Below are positions 1-7,695 of a DNA stretch of 23,390 bases, one piece after another. Position 1 is the stretch's first letter. Each line of letters starts with the position of its first letter. A program made the position numbers and the translations under genes. Origin of the DNA: Chloroflexota bacterium (GTDB taxonomy: Bacteria > Chloroflexota > Dehalococcoidia > GIF9 > UBA5629); contig JAPLHJ010000132.1 of the NCBI GenBank assembly GCA_026389675.1, positions 1-23,390 on the forward strand, read 5' to 3'. The notes beneath the pieces are model-generated. The model saw only the letters and a program-made list of their open reading frames with translations. It had not been told where the DNA came from and did no database searches.

Positions 1-272
1 AAAGGAAAAAAGAGGCAAGAGTAGACGGGCAGCAGGTAAAGCTTTCACGAAAGGAATACGACCTCTTGTTATACCTTCACAGCAACGCCGGCCAGGTGTG
101 TTCCCGTGACGAGATAATCAGGGCGGTCTGGCCGGAGAGCGTGGACCTCGCAGGTATCTCCGATGCTACCATCGATCAACTCATTCACCGCCTGCGGGAG
201 AAAGTGGAGCCGGAACCGTCGCAGCCGGCGAGGATAATAAGCAAGAAGGCCTTCGGATACATGCTGGTATAG
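1..272 (+). CDS. Winged-helix response-regulator C-terminus (partial)
   Basis: The frame is open from the first bases of the window (codons in phase with position 3) to a TAG at 270-272, so the gene starts upstream of the window. The roughly 89 visible residues form an OmpR/PhoB-type winged-helix DNA-binding domain (Trans_reg_C). The recognition-helix pattern is visible (SDATIDQLIHRLREKVEP), followed by the wing ending in KKAFGYMLV. The family binds promoter DNA as the output domain of a two-component response regulator or of a one-component regulator. The receiver or sensor part is not visible, so the signal is unknown. The stop codon lies inside a short palindrome shared with the convergent gene on the other strand. 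Confidence 0.85.
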   Translation, partial: RKKEARVDGQQVKLSRKEYDLLLYLHSNAGQVCSRDEIIRAVWPESVDLAGISDATIDQLIHRLREKVEPEPSQPARIISKKAFGYMLV

Positions 273-288
273 CGGACTAAAGTCCGCT
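271..288. terminator. Palindrome between convergent genes
   Basis: AGCGGACTAAAGTCCGCT forms a 7-bp stem with a TAAA loop. It sits exactly at the meeting point of the + regulator and the - radical SAM gene and contains both stop codons. Neither strand has a U-run after it, so it may be only a weak bidirectional terminator. Confidence 0.4.
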
Positions 289-1495
289 CTCGATACAATA
301 TTCACGCAACGTGTTGAGCGAGGCGAAAAATTCCTTCATCATGGTGCCTACCGGGTACATGCCAGTCCTTGTTACCGAGATGAGGCCCTCATTCTCTTTG
401 ACGACGCCTGCGGTTTTGAAGAAGAGCAGTTCAGCCCACAGCTTTAAATGTATATCAGCTCCGAAGCGCTGCTTGAACTGCATGGTATTTAAGCCCATGC
501 CGAAGAACCTGGTCAGCATATAGTAGCGGTAGTGTTCGGTATCCGAAAGGCGGCGCATGCGCACGACGGGCAGCTTACCTTCGGTGATCAGGTGGTGATA
601 GCCGTCCAGGGAGAAGGAGTTGACCAGGAAATCGCCGCCCAGGAAGCTGACCGAACCTGCCCCTACGCCGATATAGTCGTCGTAATCGATGATATACTCA
701 TCTATCATGAGGTCTCCGCGTGAAAAGCACCAGGCAGTGGAGGCTTTGTAGCCGGTATCGAGCAACTCATGCAGGATGATACCGTAGAATTGCTTCTCCC
801 GGGAGGTATCCACGCGGCGGAACTTCCTGGTAAGGGCGTCTAACTTATGTGGTGACGGCATGAGCGGGTAGAAGGTGGCCTGGTCGCTGCCAAGGTCCTT
901 GAATATGCTGAGGTCAGATTTGAATTGATCCAGCGTCTGGGTGGGAAAGTTGAACATAAGGTCAACATTGATGGTGTCGAATTTGCCCTGCGCCAACCTG
1001 AGCTTTTCGATGGAGTCCTCGCCCTTGAACAGTGTCCTGCCCATGGCCTTGAGCAGGGTGTTGTCGAAGCTCTGCACGCCGACCGATAGCCGGTTGACGC
1101 CTGATTCCTGAAGTTGAGCGATGGTCTCCGGCGTCAGTTCCCGCGGGGTGGTCTCGAGAGAGATACGCTTTACCTCGAATTTAGATCCAAGATAAGCAAT
1201 AAAGCTGGAGAGTTCGTCCATCAGCACCGTAGGCGTGCCGCCGCCGAAATAGAAATCGTTGAATTTGAAGCAGGTCTGCCAAGTAGCTGCGGGCCAGGTC
1301 TTCCCTGAAAAGATAGCGGTTGAAGCAGCAGAAGGGGCAGAGCGTGCGGCAGAAGGGGATATGTATGTACAGGGAAACTCGGTTGCCGCGCGTTATCCCT
1401 TCAGCGGCTATGCGTGATAGGTCAACATCACCTGTGAAACCAAGGAATTTCTTGCCTTCGTAGCGGACGACGGAGCCGACGAACCAGGGGATCAT
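277..1495 (-). pseudogene. HemN-like radical SAM protein, frame-disrupted
   Basis: Two overlapping minus-strand frames together make one coproporphyrinogen-III-oxidase-like (HemN family) radical SAM protein. The N-terminal frame (1495 down to about 1262) has YIHIPFCRTLCPFCCF, the CxxxCxxC cluster motif. The C-terminal frame (read from about 1270 down to 277) begins FKFNDFYFGGGTPTVL, the SAM-binding GGGTP motif, and ends with a HemN_C-like region. The frames do not join. The distance between YLADLL and the FYFGGG strand is also several residues shorter than usual in the family, so an internal deletion that is not a multiple of three is more likely than a single base-calling slip. An assembly error is not excluded. 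A TATAAT-like box lies 9 nt before the ATG, and no good ribosome site is seen. The intact family includes oxygen-independent coproporphyrinogen oxidase, heme chaperones and heme-degrading enzymes; which of these this was cannot be told. Confidence 0.8.
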
Positions 1496-1560
1496 TACAA
1501 GGAATTATACATCAGGGAACGCAGATTGCCACAGCCGTGCACGGCTTCGCAATGACCTCT

Positions 1561-2067
1561 TTAAATAAAGGCCCCTCTCCCTGCCGGGGAGAGGGGTTTA
1601 TGCTGCTGGCTATAAGATATTATTAACCCAAGACAAGCGCCCCATATCAGGTGAAGCATAAAACACAGTTCATAAATAGTCACCATTGAAGATTGAGGGA
1701 TCTTCATTATTACGGACATCAGGTAAAATAACGCGTTTCCTTCAACTTCAGCGATGATGACGCTTAACAATATGCCTTTCCGATATGAACTGAATTCCAG
1801 TTTATGGAATCTCTGCGTTAGAAGACCAATTACCAGACCGGTTAGAATAGCGATCGAATAGTGCAACATTACTCCTTGCCAGACCGGATCAGATGCATCT
1901 GCCCCGATAAGGGTCAAGAGACACTGGCCAATCAAAGCAAAGAAAGACGCTAAGGATACCCCCATAACTGCAAGTATAATCAGAGCCACGATATCGATGA
2001 CAATCGTACTTATTGTTCCGGCGACTATTCCATATACACTGCCTCTGACTACATGCTCTTCATTCAT
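1561..2067 (-). CDS. Four-helix membrane protein of unknown function
   Basis: This is a 168-aa protein with about four hydrophobic segments, roughly residues 10-36, 42-54 with 66-84, 97-118 and 128-150. It has short charged loops and no recognisable catalytic motif. The start ATG at 2065-2067 is supported by a strong AAGGAGGG site upstream. The last residues (KPLSPAGRGAFI) are encoded by a GC-rich hairpin, so the C-terminal tail is probably an accident of the terminator-like repeat rather than a conserved part. It lies downstream of the 62-aa membrane peptide gene on the same strand. I do not recognise a family. Confidence 0.7.
   Translation of the reverse strand: MNEEHVVRGSVYGIVAGTISTIVIDIVALIILAVMGVSLASFFALIGQCLLTLIGADASDPVWQGVMLHYSIAILTGLVIGLLTQRFHKLEFSSYRKGILLSVIIAEVEGNALFYLMSVIMKIPQSSMVTIYELCFMLHLIWGACLGLIISYSQQHKPLSPAGRGAFI
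1572..1596 (-). terminator. GC-rich hairpin at 3' end of membrane gene
   Basis: CCCCTCTCCC pairs with GGGAGAGGGG (10 bp, 5-nt loop). On the minus strand it is followed by CCTTTATTT, a weak U-rich tail. It overlaps the last codons of the 168-aa gene. The sequence also resembles dispersed GC-rich intergenic hairpins common in some bacterial genomes, so it may be a repeat copy acting as a terminator. Confidence 0.55.
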
Positions 2068-2095
2068 TTCTTATCCCCTCCTTTGAACCTTAATC

Positions 2096-2119
2096 GCAGG
2101 GGAGCTGCTGCTCCCCTGC
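2096..2119. terminator. Perfect 10-bp intergenic hairpin
   Basis: GCAGGGGAGC and GCTCCCCTGC form a perfect 10-bp stem with a TGCT loop. It lies between the end of the 62-aa peptide gene and the start of the 168-aa membrane gene, both on the minus strand. There is no U-run, so it may be a processing or attenuation hairpin rather than a classical terminator. Confidence 0.45.
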
Positions 2120-2144
2120 CTTGCTTATCCTTACGTTTCTCTTT

Positions 2145-2333
2145 CTACGGCGTATTCTGAGTGGACTTCATCAAGGGGCAGCCCGGAAACTTAAAGCCCC
2201 CGCCACCCTGACTGCCGGCATGCTTCTTCATACGCCAGACAAACAGGCCGATTACCACTGAAGCCAGGAGGACAACAGCCACTGCGAACAATGCCATTGC
2301 AACCATGACTGAACCTACAATTCCCCAATCCAT
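2145..2333 (-). CDS. Small single-pass membrane peptide, copy 1
   Basis: This is a 62-aa peptide with one long transmembrane helix (about residues 5-33), then a basic WRMKKH segment and a Gly-rich tail with one Cys (GGGGFKFPGCPLMKS). The start is set by TAAAGGAG 6 nt upstream of ATG. It is a clear paralogue of the 63-aa peptide at 7233-7424: both begin MDWGIV, share xIGLxVWRxK after the helix, and have F-[KE]-FPxC with a following MKS. It probably sits in the cytoplasmic membrane with the Cys tail inside. The function is unknown. Each copy lies downstream of a paralogous membrane protein gene, which suggests that the two are parts of a duplicated module. Confidence 0.75.
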   Translation of the reverse strand: MDWGIVGSVMVAMALFAVAVVLLASVVIGLFVWRMKKHAGSQGGGGFKFPGCPLMKSTQNTP

Positions 2334-2391
2334 TTTCTTACTCCTTTATTTCATTACTGCGAACTGATCCGTGTTTACGCTTTAGCCCCCA

Positions 2392-2616
2392 GCAAAGGCG
2401 CATGCCCTGGCCTGATGGGCCTTCCAGCCCGGCTACCACGTCTTGTGCCAGATGTGGAGCCTGGCAAATATCGACTTCGGATGTTTGATCGCCAATTGCC
2501 GGATAGGGCAATCTGCGCATCGGTGCACTTTCTCGATAAAGAATGCGCCCTTTGGGACTGTTACAAGATTGGGATTGAACTGTTGCGTGTTTTCCATTTT
2601 TCAAATCTCCTTTTAT
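2392..2616 (-). repeat. Direct duplication, copy 1 (about 225 bp)
   Basis: This stretch matches 3175-3399 at about 94-95% identity by eye (about a dozen substitutions and one 1-bp indel near the ribosome site). It contains a whole small gene with its ribosome site. The two copies flank the 138-aa membrane gene, 783 bp apart. Confidence 0.85.
2433..2597 (-). CDS. Small Cys protein, copy 1, truncated by nonsense codon
   Basis: The ATG at 2595-2597 follows an AAAGGAGA ribosome site and opens a 54-aa frame ending in TAG. The protein reads as MENTQQFNPNLVTVPKGAFF at the start, then HRCADCPIRQLAIKHPKS and WHKTW. The paralogue at 3150-3380 continues past this point with WPGWKAHQARACAFAA. Here the codon for the second Trp of TWWPGW is TAG instead of TGG, and beyond it the frame still encodes the family continuation (PGWKAHQARACAFAGG). 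It is therefore a recently truncated copy. The CxxC pair is kept but the WPGWK segment is lost. Whether the short form is functional is unknown. The family is one I have seen as uncharacterised small proteins in Chloroflexota and Actinobacteria; no function is known to me. Confidence 0.65.
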   Translation of the reverse strand: MENTQQFNPNLVTVPKGAFFIEKVHRCADCPIRQLAIKHPKSIFARLHIWHKTW

Positions 2617-2681
2617 ATTACTGATGTTTGCCATATACCGAATTAAGGTTGTAATAAAATGATGTAGACGTATTTATTTTT

Positions 2682-3098
2682 CTAATGAGAATAAGTCTGG
2701 CGCCCGGCGCCCCAAAATGCCTTTACCAGTATGCCGATCCCGATGACGATCAATACCAGCGGCCACCAGTTGCCGAAACCATAAAGAAAGGCAATCCCTA
2801 TCAATACCAGGGCTAACCCGGCGATCAGTCCTCCGACACCGCTCCAGCGGTTTGTCAGGATCCCAAAATAGCGGACAAAAAATCCGAGGATCAGGATTGC
2901 GCCCAGGCCGATGATGAAATATGACCATCCGCTGCCTTGATTCAGCCACCCCTGGTTGCCTGCCAGGAATAGTCCACCAACGAGTGTAAGAAACAATCCC
3001 CACCCTATAGCTGACCATGTCTGTTCGAGTTTCCGGTTACTGTCCATCATTGTTTTAATCCCTCCTTCTTTTTCCTTTTCTGATTCTGCTGATGACAT
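2682..3098 (-). CDS. Multi-pass membrane protein, paralogue A
   Basis: This is a 138-aa protein with a polar Lys/Glu-rich N-terminus (about 30 residues) followed by about four hydrophobic helices (roughly 30-50, 58-77, 88-105, 110-128). It has LF..GGLFLAGNQGW and SYFIIGLGAIL patterns typical of small Chloroflexota membrane proteins of unknown function. The start at 3098 has a perfect AGGAGG 6 nt upstream; a second usable start at 3050 (MMDSNRKLEQ) has GGAGGG 9 nt upstream. The paralogue at 7696-8100 has a similar-length polar N-terminus, which favours the longer form. It is flanked by two copies of a small Cys protein gene. Confidence 0.75.
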   Translation of the reverse strand: MSSAESEKEKEGGIKTMMDSNRKLEQTWSAIGWGLFLTLVGGLFLAGNQGWLNQGSGWSYFIIGLGAILILGFFVRYFGILTNRWSGVGGLIAGLALVLIGIAFLYGFGNWWPLVLIVIGIGILVKAFWGAGRQTYSH

Positions 3099-3149
3099 GA
3101 CATGCCTCCTTGCTTATTTTGATTTTCCTTTTCAAAAGTTCTATGGATT

Positions 3150-3380
3150 TCAGGCTCGGGCACCTGCCCCGGCGGCAAAGGCGCACGCCCTGGCCTGATG
3201 GGCCTTCCAGCCCGGCCACCACGTTTTGTGCCAGATGTGGAGGCTGGCAAATATCGACTTCGGATGCTTGATCGCCAATTGCCGGATAGGGCAATCTGCG
3301 CATCGGTGCACTTTCTCAATAAAGAATGCACTCTTTGGGATTGTTACAAGATTGGTATTGAATCGTTGCGTGTTTTCCAT
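3150..3380 (-). CDS. Small Cys protein, copy 2, full length
   Basis: This is a 76-aa protein starting at an ATG with AAAGGAG upstream. It contains HRCADCPIRQLAIKHPKS (a CxxC pair), then LHIWHKTWWPGWKAHQAR and an Ala/Gly-rich tail. It is probably soluble or membrane-associated through the aromatic patch; CxxC could bind metal or be redox active, but this is inference. It is the intact member of the duplicated pair. The gene lies between the 90-aa gene upstream and the membrane gene downstream, all on the minus strand with short gaps, so co-transcription is likely. Confidence 0.7.
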   Translation of the reverse strand: MENTQRFNTNLVTIPKSAFFIEKVHRCADCPIRQLAIKHPKSIFASLHIWHKTWWPGWKAHQARACAFAAGAGARA

Positions 3381-3399
3381 TTTAAAATCTCCTTTTTTA
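3175..3399 (-). repeat. Direct duplication, copy 2 (about 225 bp)
   Basis: Partner of 2392-2616. The coding part and the ribosome site are both conserved. Identity falls off abruptly after the ribosome site and after the Ala-rich tail, giving clear repeat ends. Confidence 0.85.
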
Positions 3400-3412
3400 T
3401 TGTATTTTGACC

Positions 3413-3685
3413 TTATTTCGTTTGATTGACTTCTCTCACTGATAGTAAAATCAGGTTCAGTCCGTACAATTTGTTGAGGATGCCCATCAGTGCAGCCTGG
3501 TCTCCTATGTGTCCGGAAAGCGTCATTTCTCCGTTATCCAGTAGCTTTACATCCAAACCTTGCAACCAATCCGACCAGCTTGCATCGAGATGACCCTTGA
3601 CGTAGATCTCGAAGAAGCCTGGTTGAGTTCTGGTAGAAAGGACGCCCTTCTTCTCATTGTCGTTTTCATTATTCATGTTCTTCAT
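3413..3685 (-). CDS. Conserved 90-aa protein (KGHLD...DQAAL type)
   Basis: This is a 90-aa soluble protein with a polar Asn/Glu/Lys N-terminus and a core containing FEIYVKGHLDASWSDWLQGL, LSGHIGDQAALMGILNKLYG and a final LLSV. I recognise this as a small uncharacterised family widespread in Chloroflexota and Actinobacteria (pattern KGHLD..W..W..G then DQAAL.G.L..L..L.L.LLSV); no biochemical role is known to me. No strong ribosome site precedes the ATG at 3685, and a second ATG lies at codon 4. It is the first gene of the minus-strand group that continues into the duplicated small Cys genes. Confidence 0.75.
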   Translation of the reverse strand: MKNMNNENDNEKKGVLSTRTQPGFFEIYVKGHLDASWSDWLQGLDVKLLDNGEMTLSGHIGDQAALMGILNKLYGLNLILLSVREVNQTK

Positions 3686-3784
3686 GGTTCAAATTTAGCA
3701 AGTTCTTGGTAATGGTTCATCGTCAAAAGGTTGTATCCGGGGTTGTACTTTTAAGGATGCGGGAAAAGTGGTTGATAAACAGAA

Positions 3785-3813
3785 AGCCGGCAGTAGATTA
3801 TCTGCTGCCGGCT
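3785..3813 (-). terminator. Terminator of the LuxR/MalT gene
   Basis: AGCCGGCAG and CTGCCGGCT form a 9-bp stem, and the arms extend inward (AGAT/ATCT) to make one long hairpin. On the minus strand it is followed by TTCTGTTTATC, a partly U-rich tail. It lies 25 nt after the end of the 893-aa regulator gene. Confidence 0.7.
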
Positions 3814-3837
3814 AATTAAGATGCCTGCCGATGCAGT

Positions 3838-6519
3838 TCATTCGAAGAGCTTTAACTCTTTTCCGATGGCGATTGCCTGTGTCCTGCTTTTTGCATCCAG
3901 CTTGGTATAGATATTGCTGATATGGCGTTTCACAGTGGTAAAGGATATGACCAGTTTCTCAGCGATTTCCTGATTGGAGCAACCGGCTTCAATGAGTTTC
4001 AATACTTCCATCTCGCGCGTCGTCAGTGGTTCATTCAGAAGTTTAGGTGGGGGTTGAGCAATGCCGGCAGTTTTTTCAACCGCAGATAGCAGGTCAGTGG
4101 TATATTCTGTCTCAATATGTCGTGATCTAGCCAGGTGTAGCAATCTGGTCATCGGCTCACCTTCATCCACAAATGTACGGATGTACCGTTCCGGCTTGGC
4201 AAGCGAGAGAGCCCTTTTCAGTACCGCCAGAGCCCGGTCTAGCTCTTTTCTGCCCTGAAAGATGAGTGCTTGAAGAACCAGGATCTCGATAACCCGCCCC
4301 ATTCGCTTGCCAGTCTCGGCTTTCTTAAGCAATCGCTTGCTTAAGGAAAGGGAAGTATCATAATCTCCCTGAGCCAGAAGCAAACGCAGCCGGACCACAA
4401 ATTCGGGTTCGCGCAGGAAAAGAATCTCATCATCGATTGTTATTCCGCTCGCTTGAACTATCCGGGCTGCCTTCTCGAAATTCCCGTGGGCAATCCACAG
4501 GCGCGCGAGGGCGTAATTGACCCATATTAAACACTTGGGCAAAAGCAGATGCTCGCTCATTATCCTCTCTGCGCTGTACATAGCTTCCAGCGCCGCTGGC
4601 TGGTTACCCTTGACCTGCTCCGCCCGCGCCAGCGCTAATAAGCCGAACGCTTGATACTCCGGAGCGCCCCACTGATTACAGAGTGCTACGCCCTGGCGGG
4701 CTTGCTCAGTTGCAGTTTCCAGGTTATTCCATTCGTAGGATACCTGGCTCAATTCCCCATAGACTCGCCCGGCTATCACCAGCTTTTTACCATCCGGGCG
4801 CGTCGCCATCTCCAGGGTTTCGGAAAAGATTGCCGCGGCTTCATGCAGCCGACCTTGTTCTACCAGTAGGTTCCCCAGGTTGCAATTGATAGTAATAACC
4901 AGGTGAATGTCGCCGGTAGCCTGGCCGATCTGCTTTGCTCTTAAGTAGGCCTGCCGGGCCTCCTCAAGTTCGCCGTTCATTGCGTTGGCATCTCCCAGGA
5001 GAGCTGTAGCCATTGTACGTAAGATCCCGGAGGTCAGGTCAGTATCTGTTAAATACTCCAGTGCCAGCCGGGCAAAACTTGCAGCCTGTGCTGGCTCCCC
5101 TACTTGATACGTCGAATAAGCTCGCGCGGTCGCGATCGCGCCTTGCATGACATTGAATTCTGTCCGGGATTCCTGCGACGCAATCATTCTCTCTGCAGTC
5201 TGCAGTATTTCTTCTACTCGCTCGGGGCATCCTGTTATGGCGGATATCCAGCCATTGAGAATGTGTATCCAGGGACGCGTCTGGGCCTGCGATTCGACCG
5301 CTTTGATCCAGTTGGCGAGAGTGTTCACTTCACCGCTGATCAGCAGGAGACCACCATTTTGCTCAATGAGTTGAATCGTCCTGTCATGGTCACCGGCGGC
5401 AAGGGCCTGGCAAATGGCTTCAGGAATTAACCCGATTTGCTCGAACCACAGGGATGCACGCTGATGCAGCTTGGAAAGTGAATCCGGATAATGCTGTTCC
5501 AGTCGCTTCTTTAACACATCCGCGAAGAGATGGTGATAGCGATACCAACGCCGTTCATCGTCAAGTGGGATGACAAAGAGATTCATCCTCTCCAGTGATT
5601 CCAGCATTGCTTGCCCGTCCACAGGCCCTTCCGGATCCACGTCGATGACAGACTCGCATAGCGGTCCGCATATGTGGTCCAGGATCGAGGTCTGCATAAG
5701 GAAGTCGCCTACCATCTTAGGCTGAAGCCTGAGTACTTCTTCGACCAGATAGTCCATGACGTAATGATGACTGCCGGTGAATGCTGAAACAAAACCGTGA
5801 ATGTCTTTACTGCTCTGCATTGAAAGGGCAGCCAGTTGCAAACCGGCTATCCATCCTTCTGTCCGTGCCTCTATAGCAGAAAGATCATCGGCGGATAGTT
5901 TCAACCCCATAATATCATTTAAAAAGGCGGCAATCTCATCATGCGTGAAACGTAACTGGTCGGCGCGGATATCCATGAGCTGGTTGCGGACACGTAGACG
6001 TGAGAGCGGTAAAGGCGGATCAATTCGTGTAACAAGAATCAGATGTATCTGATATGGTAGATGCTCCATGAGGTAAGAAACTATCTTTGATATGACTTCA
6101 GTGTTAATAACGTGGAAATCATCCAGCACAATAACGAACGGTTCTGGAATTGAAGCAAGCTGATTGGCCAGGAGGTTAATTATGTTTTCATATTGAGCTG
6201 GCTGTAATATGTCTGGTATATTGTCTTCAATTCCTGGAGCAACAGGTTGAAATGCTGTAAGCAAGTATTGTAGAAAACGGGTGGGATCATTATCACCAAC
6301 ATCTAGAGAGAGCCATGCTGAAGGGATACCTTTTTCTTTTATCCACGTGCTGACCAGTGTGCTTTTACCGTAACCAGCAGGGGCAGAAACTAAAATATGT
6401 TTTCTATCTATCCCCTCATTTAACAGATCGATAAGACGAGGCCGGGCTATCTGATTAGAGCGAATAGGAGGGATGTAAAACTTCGTCCGAAGCAGATGCC
6501 TACTCTGCTCAAGAGACAT
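3838..6519 (-). CDS. MalT-like LuxR-family transcriptional regulator
   Basis: This 893-aa protein has MalT architecture. A Walker A motif (SAPAGYGKST, about residues 45-54) and a Walker B motif (FVIVLDDFHVI, about 128-138) mark a STAND/NB-ARC-type ATPase. A long helical TPR-like region (about 340-800) is the likely inducer or partner sensor. The C-terminal 65 residues are a LuxR helix-turn-helix (LTTREMEVLKLIEAGCSNQE, then TVKRHISNIYTKL). Proteins of this class oligomerise on binding inducer plus ATP and activate transcription. The length matches the family (about 850-950 aa). The start is supported by AAAGGA 10 nt upstream and an extended -10 promoter about 82 nt upstream. The targets are unknown; neighbours on both sides are small membrane and Cys-rich proteins on the same strand. 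Confidence 0.93.
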   Translation of the reverse strand: MSLEQSRHLLRTKFYIPPIRSNQIARPRLIDLLNEGIDRKHILVSAPAGYGKSTLVSTWIKEKGIPSAWLSLDVGDNDPTRFLQYLLTAFQPVAPGIEDNIPDILQPAQYENIINLLANQLASIPEPFVIVLDDFHVINTEVISKIVSYLMEHLPYQIHLILVTRIDPPLPLSRLRVRNQLMDIRADQLRFTHDEIAAFLNDIMGLKLSADDLSAIEARTEGWIAGLQLAALSMQSSKDIHGFVSAFTGSHHYVMDYLVEEVLRLQPKMVGDFLMQTSILDHICGPLCESVIDVDPEGPVDGQAMLESLERMNLFVIPLDDERRWYRYHHLFADVLKKRLEQHYPDSLSKLHQRASLWFEQIGLIPEAICQALAAGDHDRTIQLIEQNGGLLLISGEVNTLANWIKAVESQAQTRPWIHILNGWISAITGCPERVEEILQTAERMIASQESRTEFNVMQGAIATARAYSTYQVGEPAQAASFARLALEYLTDTDLTSGILRTMATALLGDANAMNGELEEARQAYLRAKQIGQATGDIHLVITINCNLGNLLVEQGRLHEAAAIFSETLEMATRPDGKKLVIAGRVYGELSQVSYEWNNLETATEQARQGVALCNQWGAPEYQAFGLLALARAEQVKGNQPAALEAMYSAERIMSEHLLLPKCLIWVNYALARLWIAHGNFEKAARIVQASGITIDDEILFLREPEFVVRLRLLLAQGDYDTSLSLSKRLLKKAETGKRMGRVIEILVLQALIFQGRKELDRALAVLKRALSLAKPERYIRTFVDEGEPMTRLLHLARSRHIETEYTTDLLSAVEKTAGIAQPPPKLLNEPLTTREMEVLKLIEAGCSNQEIAEKLVISFTTVKRHISNIYTKLDAKSRTQAIAIGKELKLFE

Positions 6520-6601
6520 TTTAAAATTTTCCTTTTTCCCCGACGTTCCGCCGGGACTGGTAGCTCAAGAATAATGTCAGGAACTGTTCAGCAATTATGT
6601 C

Positions 6602-6630
6602 AGTATAGCACCACCGAAAACATTTTTACA
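6602..6630 (-). promoter_or_regulatory. Extended -10 promoter for the LuxR/MalT gene
   Basis: On the minus strand TGCTATACT is an extended -10 element (TGnTATACT). A poor -35 (TGTAAA) lies 17 nt upstream. It would give a leader of roughly 75 nt. The rest of 6520-6721 shows no gene. Confidence 0.4.
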
Positions 6631-6721
6631 TTGTTGATGCAAACGATTACAGCCGGTGGTAGGCCATGAACCTCCAAAAGATGTGCGGGTAAATTAATCA
6701 AGCACTGCATGGCAGAACGAC

Positions 6722-7216
6722 TTAGGATTCGGATTGGCATAGGCAGTTAGCACTGTCACTTTTCTCCTCTTTTGGCCCGGTTGATATCAGGCCTTCAACT
6801 ATCTTTGCAGCATCCTGGACGAGTCTGGGGCAGACCTTCTGGGGAATACCCTTCTTCTGGGCCTCACGGAATGCCTCGCGGTCGCCGATGTCAAAGCCGA
6901 GTATTTCACGGCAAACGATTGATCCGTGCAGTTCTTTGAATATTTTTGAGAATTCCCTGGCGTTACGGAACGCATCCCGATGAGATTGCGATCCGTCGGC
7001 CACCGTCATGCCGTATTTCAGGCCGATCACCATGAAGGCCCCCGTAACGGCACCACAGGTATCACCCATATGTCCCATACCGCCCCCGAAAGCCGCGGCG
7101 ACCCTGTAGGCCATTACCGGGTCAAGGCCGAATTCCGGAGAGAAGGCCGAAAGAACGGCCTGTGCGCAATTGAATCCCTGGCCGAACGCAGTCTTTGCTT
7201 GCTCGATTTTGCTCAT
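6722..7216 (-). CDS. C_GCAxxG_C_C family protein
   Basis: This 164-aa protein matches the C_GCAxxG_C_C redox family. It has FNCAQAVL (Cys17), GDTCGAVTGAFM (Cys54, the GCAxxG-like core CGAVTG), IVCREILG (Cys102) and KVCPRLVQDAA (Cys129). Members are small cytoplasmic proteins with conserved cysteines found next to redox and metal genes; a disulfide or metal role is assumed but not proven. The Ser/Cys tail (SANCLCQSES) is extra. The start has GGGGTGA about 7 nt upstream, and the upstream 63-aa gene ends only 16 nt before it, so they are likely one transcript. Confidence 0.85.
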   Translation of the reverse strand: MSKIEQAKTAFGQGFNCAQAVLSAFSPEFGLDPVMAYRVAAAFGGGMGHMGDTCGAVTGAFMVIGLKYGMTVADGSQSHRDAFRNAREFSKIFKELHGSIVCREILGFDIGDREAFREAQKKGIPQKVCPRLVQDAAKIVEGLISTGPKEEKSDSANCLCQSES

Positions 7217-7232
7217 CTCGAATCACCCCGAC

Positions 7233-7424
7233 TTATTTCTGTGACTGCAGTGATGACTTCATCTGCGCGCAGCAAGGAAATTCGAAGCCCTTGTTGCCGC
7301 CGGCGCGTACCCGGCTCTTGATGCGCCATACTATCAGGCCGATAATCATGCCTGCCAGCAGAATGGCCGCTGCGAAGAATAGGGCCAGCGCTACCAGTAC
7401 CGAAATTACAATTCCCCAATCCAT
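7233..7424 (-). CDS. Small single-pass membrane peptide, copy 2
   Basis: This is a 63-aa peptide with one transmembrane helix (about residues 5-33), then WRIKSRVRAGG and a Cys pair (FEFPCCAQMKS). It is a paralogue of the peptide at 2145-2333, with the same MDWGIV start and FPxC/FPCC tail. AAGGAG precedes the ATG by 6-7 nt. It lies directly before the C_GCAxxG_C_C gene. Function unknown; a membrane-tethered thiol pair facing the cytoplasm is a reasonable inference from the basic residues just after the helix. Confidence 0.75.
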   Translation of the reverse strand: MDWGIVISVLVALALFFAAAILLAGMIIGLIVWRIKSRVRAGGNKGFEFPCCAQMKSSLQSQK

Positions 7425-7465
7425 TTTTTTCTCCTTCCTATTATTTTTTATTAGTATTTGTGATC

Positions 7466-7621
7466 TTAGGTGGTTGCTGCAACAAGCTCTTTGGCATGCA
7501 CGCTCTCTGCAATGCCGCGTGCGAAACTCTTCGCTTGTTCCAGTTCATCGGGAATCGGGTGTCCCCTTTTCAAGGCCGCAAACCGGCCGAAGCAGTTGAA
7601 TCTACCAACGACTTGCACCAA
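7466..7621 (-). pseudogene. Flavodoxin-like C-terminal fragment
   Basis: A 51-codon minus frame ends at TAA (7466-7468) and reads VGRFNCFGRFAALKRGHPIP followed by DELEQAKSFARGIAES. This resembles the C-terminal end of flavodoxin-family proteins (CxGRF...GHPxxxDLxxAxxFA). Nothing of the FMN-binding N-terminus is present upstream; the frame meets a stop at about 7675 and there is no proper start (TTG at 7621 is possible). It is probably a remnant of a deleted gene. The AGGAGG site just upstream (7634-7639) suggests the deletion may have fused a foreign leader to the fragment, so a short peptide could still be made. Confidence 0.5.
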
Positions 7622-7695
7622 ACACTTATCATTCCTCCTAACTAATTTATTTTGTTTTACGCTTTTACTTGTTTATATTACAGTAACGGTCTGTT

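Noticed and set aside
2338..2634. 98-aa minus-strand frame covering copy 1 of the duplicated small gene
   Set aside because: It is a different frame from the gene supported by the ribosome site and by the paralogue; its reading is an artefact of the duplicated DNA.
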